From the NCBI GenBank assembly GCA_015056915.1, contig SVFK01000013.1, positions 1 through 64,000 on the forward strand: a stretch of 64,000 nt of DNA, written 5' to 3'. Source of the stretch: Lachnospiraceae bacterium. Lineage in GTDB: Bacteria; Bacillota; Clostridia; Lachnospirales; Lachnospiraceae. A model generated the notes under the pieces. It was not told the origin of the DNA. It did not search any database and saw only the letters and a list, made by a program, of their open reading frames with translations. How positions within the stretch are numbered: the stretch's first letter is position 1; every line of letters starts with the position of its first letter. This document shows positions 63,307-64,000 of the stretch, piece after piece. A program made the position numbers and the translations under genes.

Positions 63307-63335
63307 AAAGGGAAGCTTGTACAGCTTCCCTTTTA
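63307..63335 (+). terminator. Terminator after the nitroreductase gene
   Basis: AAGGGAAGCT pairs with AGCTTCCCTT, followed by TTATT. Confidence 0.78.
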
Positions 63336-63339
63336 TTCT

Positions 63340-63848
63340 TGGAGGTGAAGGGGAAATAGATTTTGTAAAAAGAGTCATAAATGAATAAAAAAGAATTTTT
63401 AGTGTAATTTTCTAAGGTTATATGTCATATATAAGTAGAGACTGTCGGTTGTAGATGTATGGAATGATAGTAAAGAAGGGGATATGGCATAAAATGATTT
63501 CAACACGATAGGGAGGAAATTTAGAAAACGTTGATAAATACCAAGCGATAGCAGCTTGGGAGGTGTCCATAATAGGGATTATTATGGATAGGTAAGTTAT
63601 TGTCACGGCAGGAGAACGGTTTTCAAAGCATAAACTGGTAAATTGCCGACAGGTTCGGTTATATCTTTTCGGGCATAAAGTGTAAGACTACGATAAGACT
63701 ACGAATGAGAAAAGGAAAAACTACTTTTTCACGGCTATCGTTAAAGAGTGCGGGGAAATCGTTAAAAAGTGTAAGTAATAAAGGCAATCGTTAATATAGT
63801 AAAAGTGGGCAGTGGTCAAGGGGAGAAATCCTATTACCACTGTTTTTT
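63340..63848 (+). ncRNA. Putative orphan noncoding transcript ending in its own terminator
   Basis: No credible ORF lies here. A possible promoter is TTGTAA-17-TAAAAA at 63363-63391. Hairpins are CCAAGC/GCTTGG (63541-63559) and TCCATAATA/TATTATGGA (63566-63588). Three copies of ATCGTTAA lie between about 63737 and 63794, and ACTACGA is duplicated near 63690-63705. A stem CAGTGGT/ACCACTG (63810-63842) followed by TTTTTT ends the unit. The preceding gene already has a terminator, so this one must serve another transcript. Confidence 0.4.
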
Positions 63849-63957
63849 GTATATATTCTCCTAAAATGGATATGATATTAGGGGAAAGAATTCCTAATTA
63901 GGTTGAAATACGCCTAAAAGAGTGATAGAATTAGGAGAAAGAAGAGGTGGTAGGCGA

Positions 63958-64000
63958 ATGAGAAGTTTTGATTATAGTAAATTAAAAAACTATCAGTGGG
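63958..64000 (+). CDS. Start of a probable Fic-family gene (partial)
   Basis: Only 14 codons are visible (MRSFDYSKLKNYQW). This start resembles the N-terminus of clostridial Fic/DUF4172 proteins, which transfer AMP or related groups to target proteins. The ORF runs off the window. TTAGG-GAAAG words and a CCTAATTAGG palindrome (63893-63902) lie upstream and may be an operator. Confidence 0.4.
   Translation, partial: MRSFDYSKLKNYQW

Noticed and set aside
63541..63700. A known riboswitch class before the Fic-like gene
   Set aside because: I compared it by eye with the c-di-GMP, cobalamin, fluoride and guanidine riboswitch core motifs and found no match; only generic hairpins are visible.
1..64000. 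tRNA, rRNA, tmRNA or RNase P genes
   Set aside because: I saw no cloverleaf, rRNA core or other recognizable structural RNA gene in the intergenic regions on either strand.

Overview
The window is a chromosomal segment of a low-to-moderate GC Firmicute of the class Clostridia, most likely a butyrate-producing Lachnospiraceae gut or rumen bacterium. The evidence is the clostridial ribosomal cluster order, near-consensus sigma-A promoters, strong AGGAGG ribosome binding sites, an ECF (energy-coupling factor) module beside rplQ-truA-rplM-rpsI, a thl-crt-hbd-bcd-etfB-etfA operon and a K+-dependent membrane pyrophosphatase. I do not name a genus.

Layout. 1-9047: end of the spc operon and the alpha operon (rplR, rpsE, rpmD, rplO, secY, adk, map, a KOW protein, infA, rpmJ, rpsM, rpsK, rpsD, rpoA, rplQ), with new promoters before adk and rpmJ, a 430-nt structured spacer before rpsM and a hairpin terminator between rpsD and rpoA. 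9131-14899: a membrane-anchored M15 carboxypeptidase on the minus strand, then ecfA1-ecfA2-ecfT-truA, a small MBOAT-like ORF, and rplM-rpsI behind a consensus promoter and a leader. 14887-21929: a 7.0-kb mobile element at the 3' end of rpsI, bounded by a 14-bp direct repeat. It carries a broken tyrosine integrase, an excisionase-like protein, a DUF927 replication ATPase, a terminase-small-subunit-like protein, two paralogous unknown proteins, a DUF5055 tail protein and a phiLC3-type holin. It looks like a decaying prophage satellite.

22185-38141: accessory and housekeeping genes. These are a RdgB-like pyrophosphatase with a broken dCMP deaminase, GNAT and PlsC-like acyltransferases, an amino-acid ABC importer whose binding protein is circularly permuted, a 74-bp tandem hairpin repeat array, a GntR-regulated ABC exporter, a TPR-DUF4037-DUF4125 protein, an SDR, trxB, an SH3-NlpC/P60 hydrolase, a spacer with three DnaA-box-like sites, and hpf. 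38323-42307: an M23 peptidase, then an AraC regulator divergent from a GH127 beta-L-arabinofuranosidase. 42448-48804: the complete acetyl-CoA to butyryl-CoA operon.

49065-64000: a cysteine-cluster protein, a PlsC acyltransferase, a GGDEF/degenerate-EAL/LamG fusion, hppA, a heterodimeric ABC exporter, a GT-C membrane glycosyltransferase, an MFS-SDR pair, a nitroreductase, an orphan noncoding transcription unit ending in its own terminator, and the first codons of a probable Fic gene. The most unusual items are the permuted binding protein, the rpsI-integrated element with its attenuated leader, the hairpin array, and the LamG-bearing GGDEF protein.
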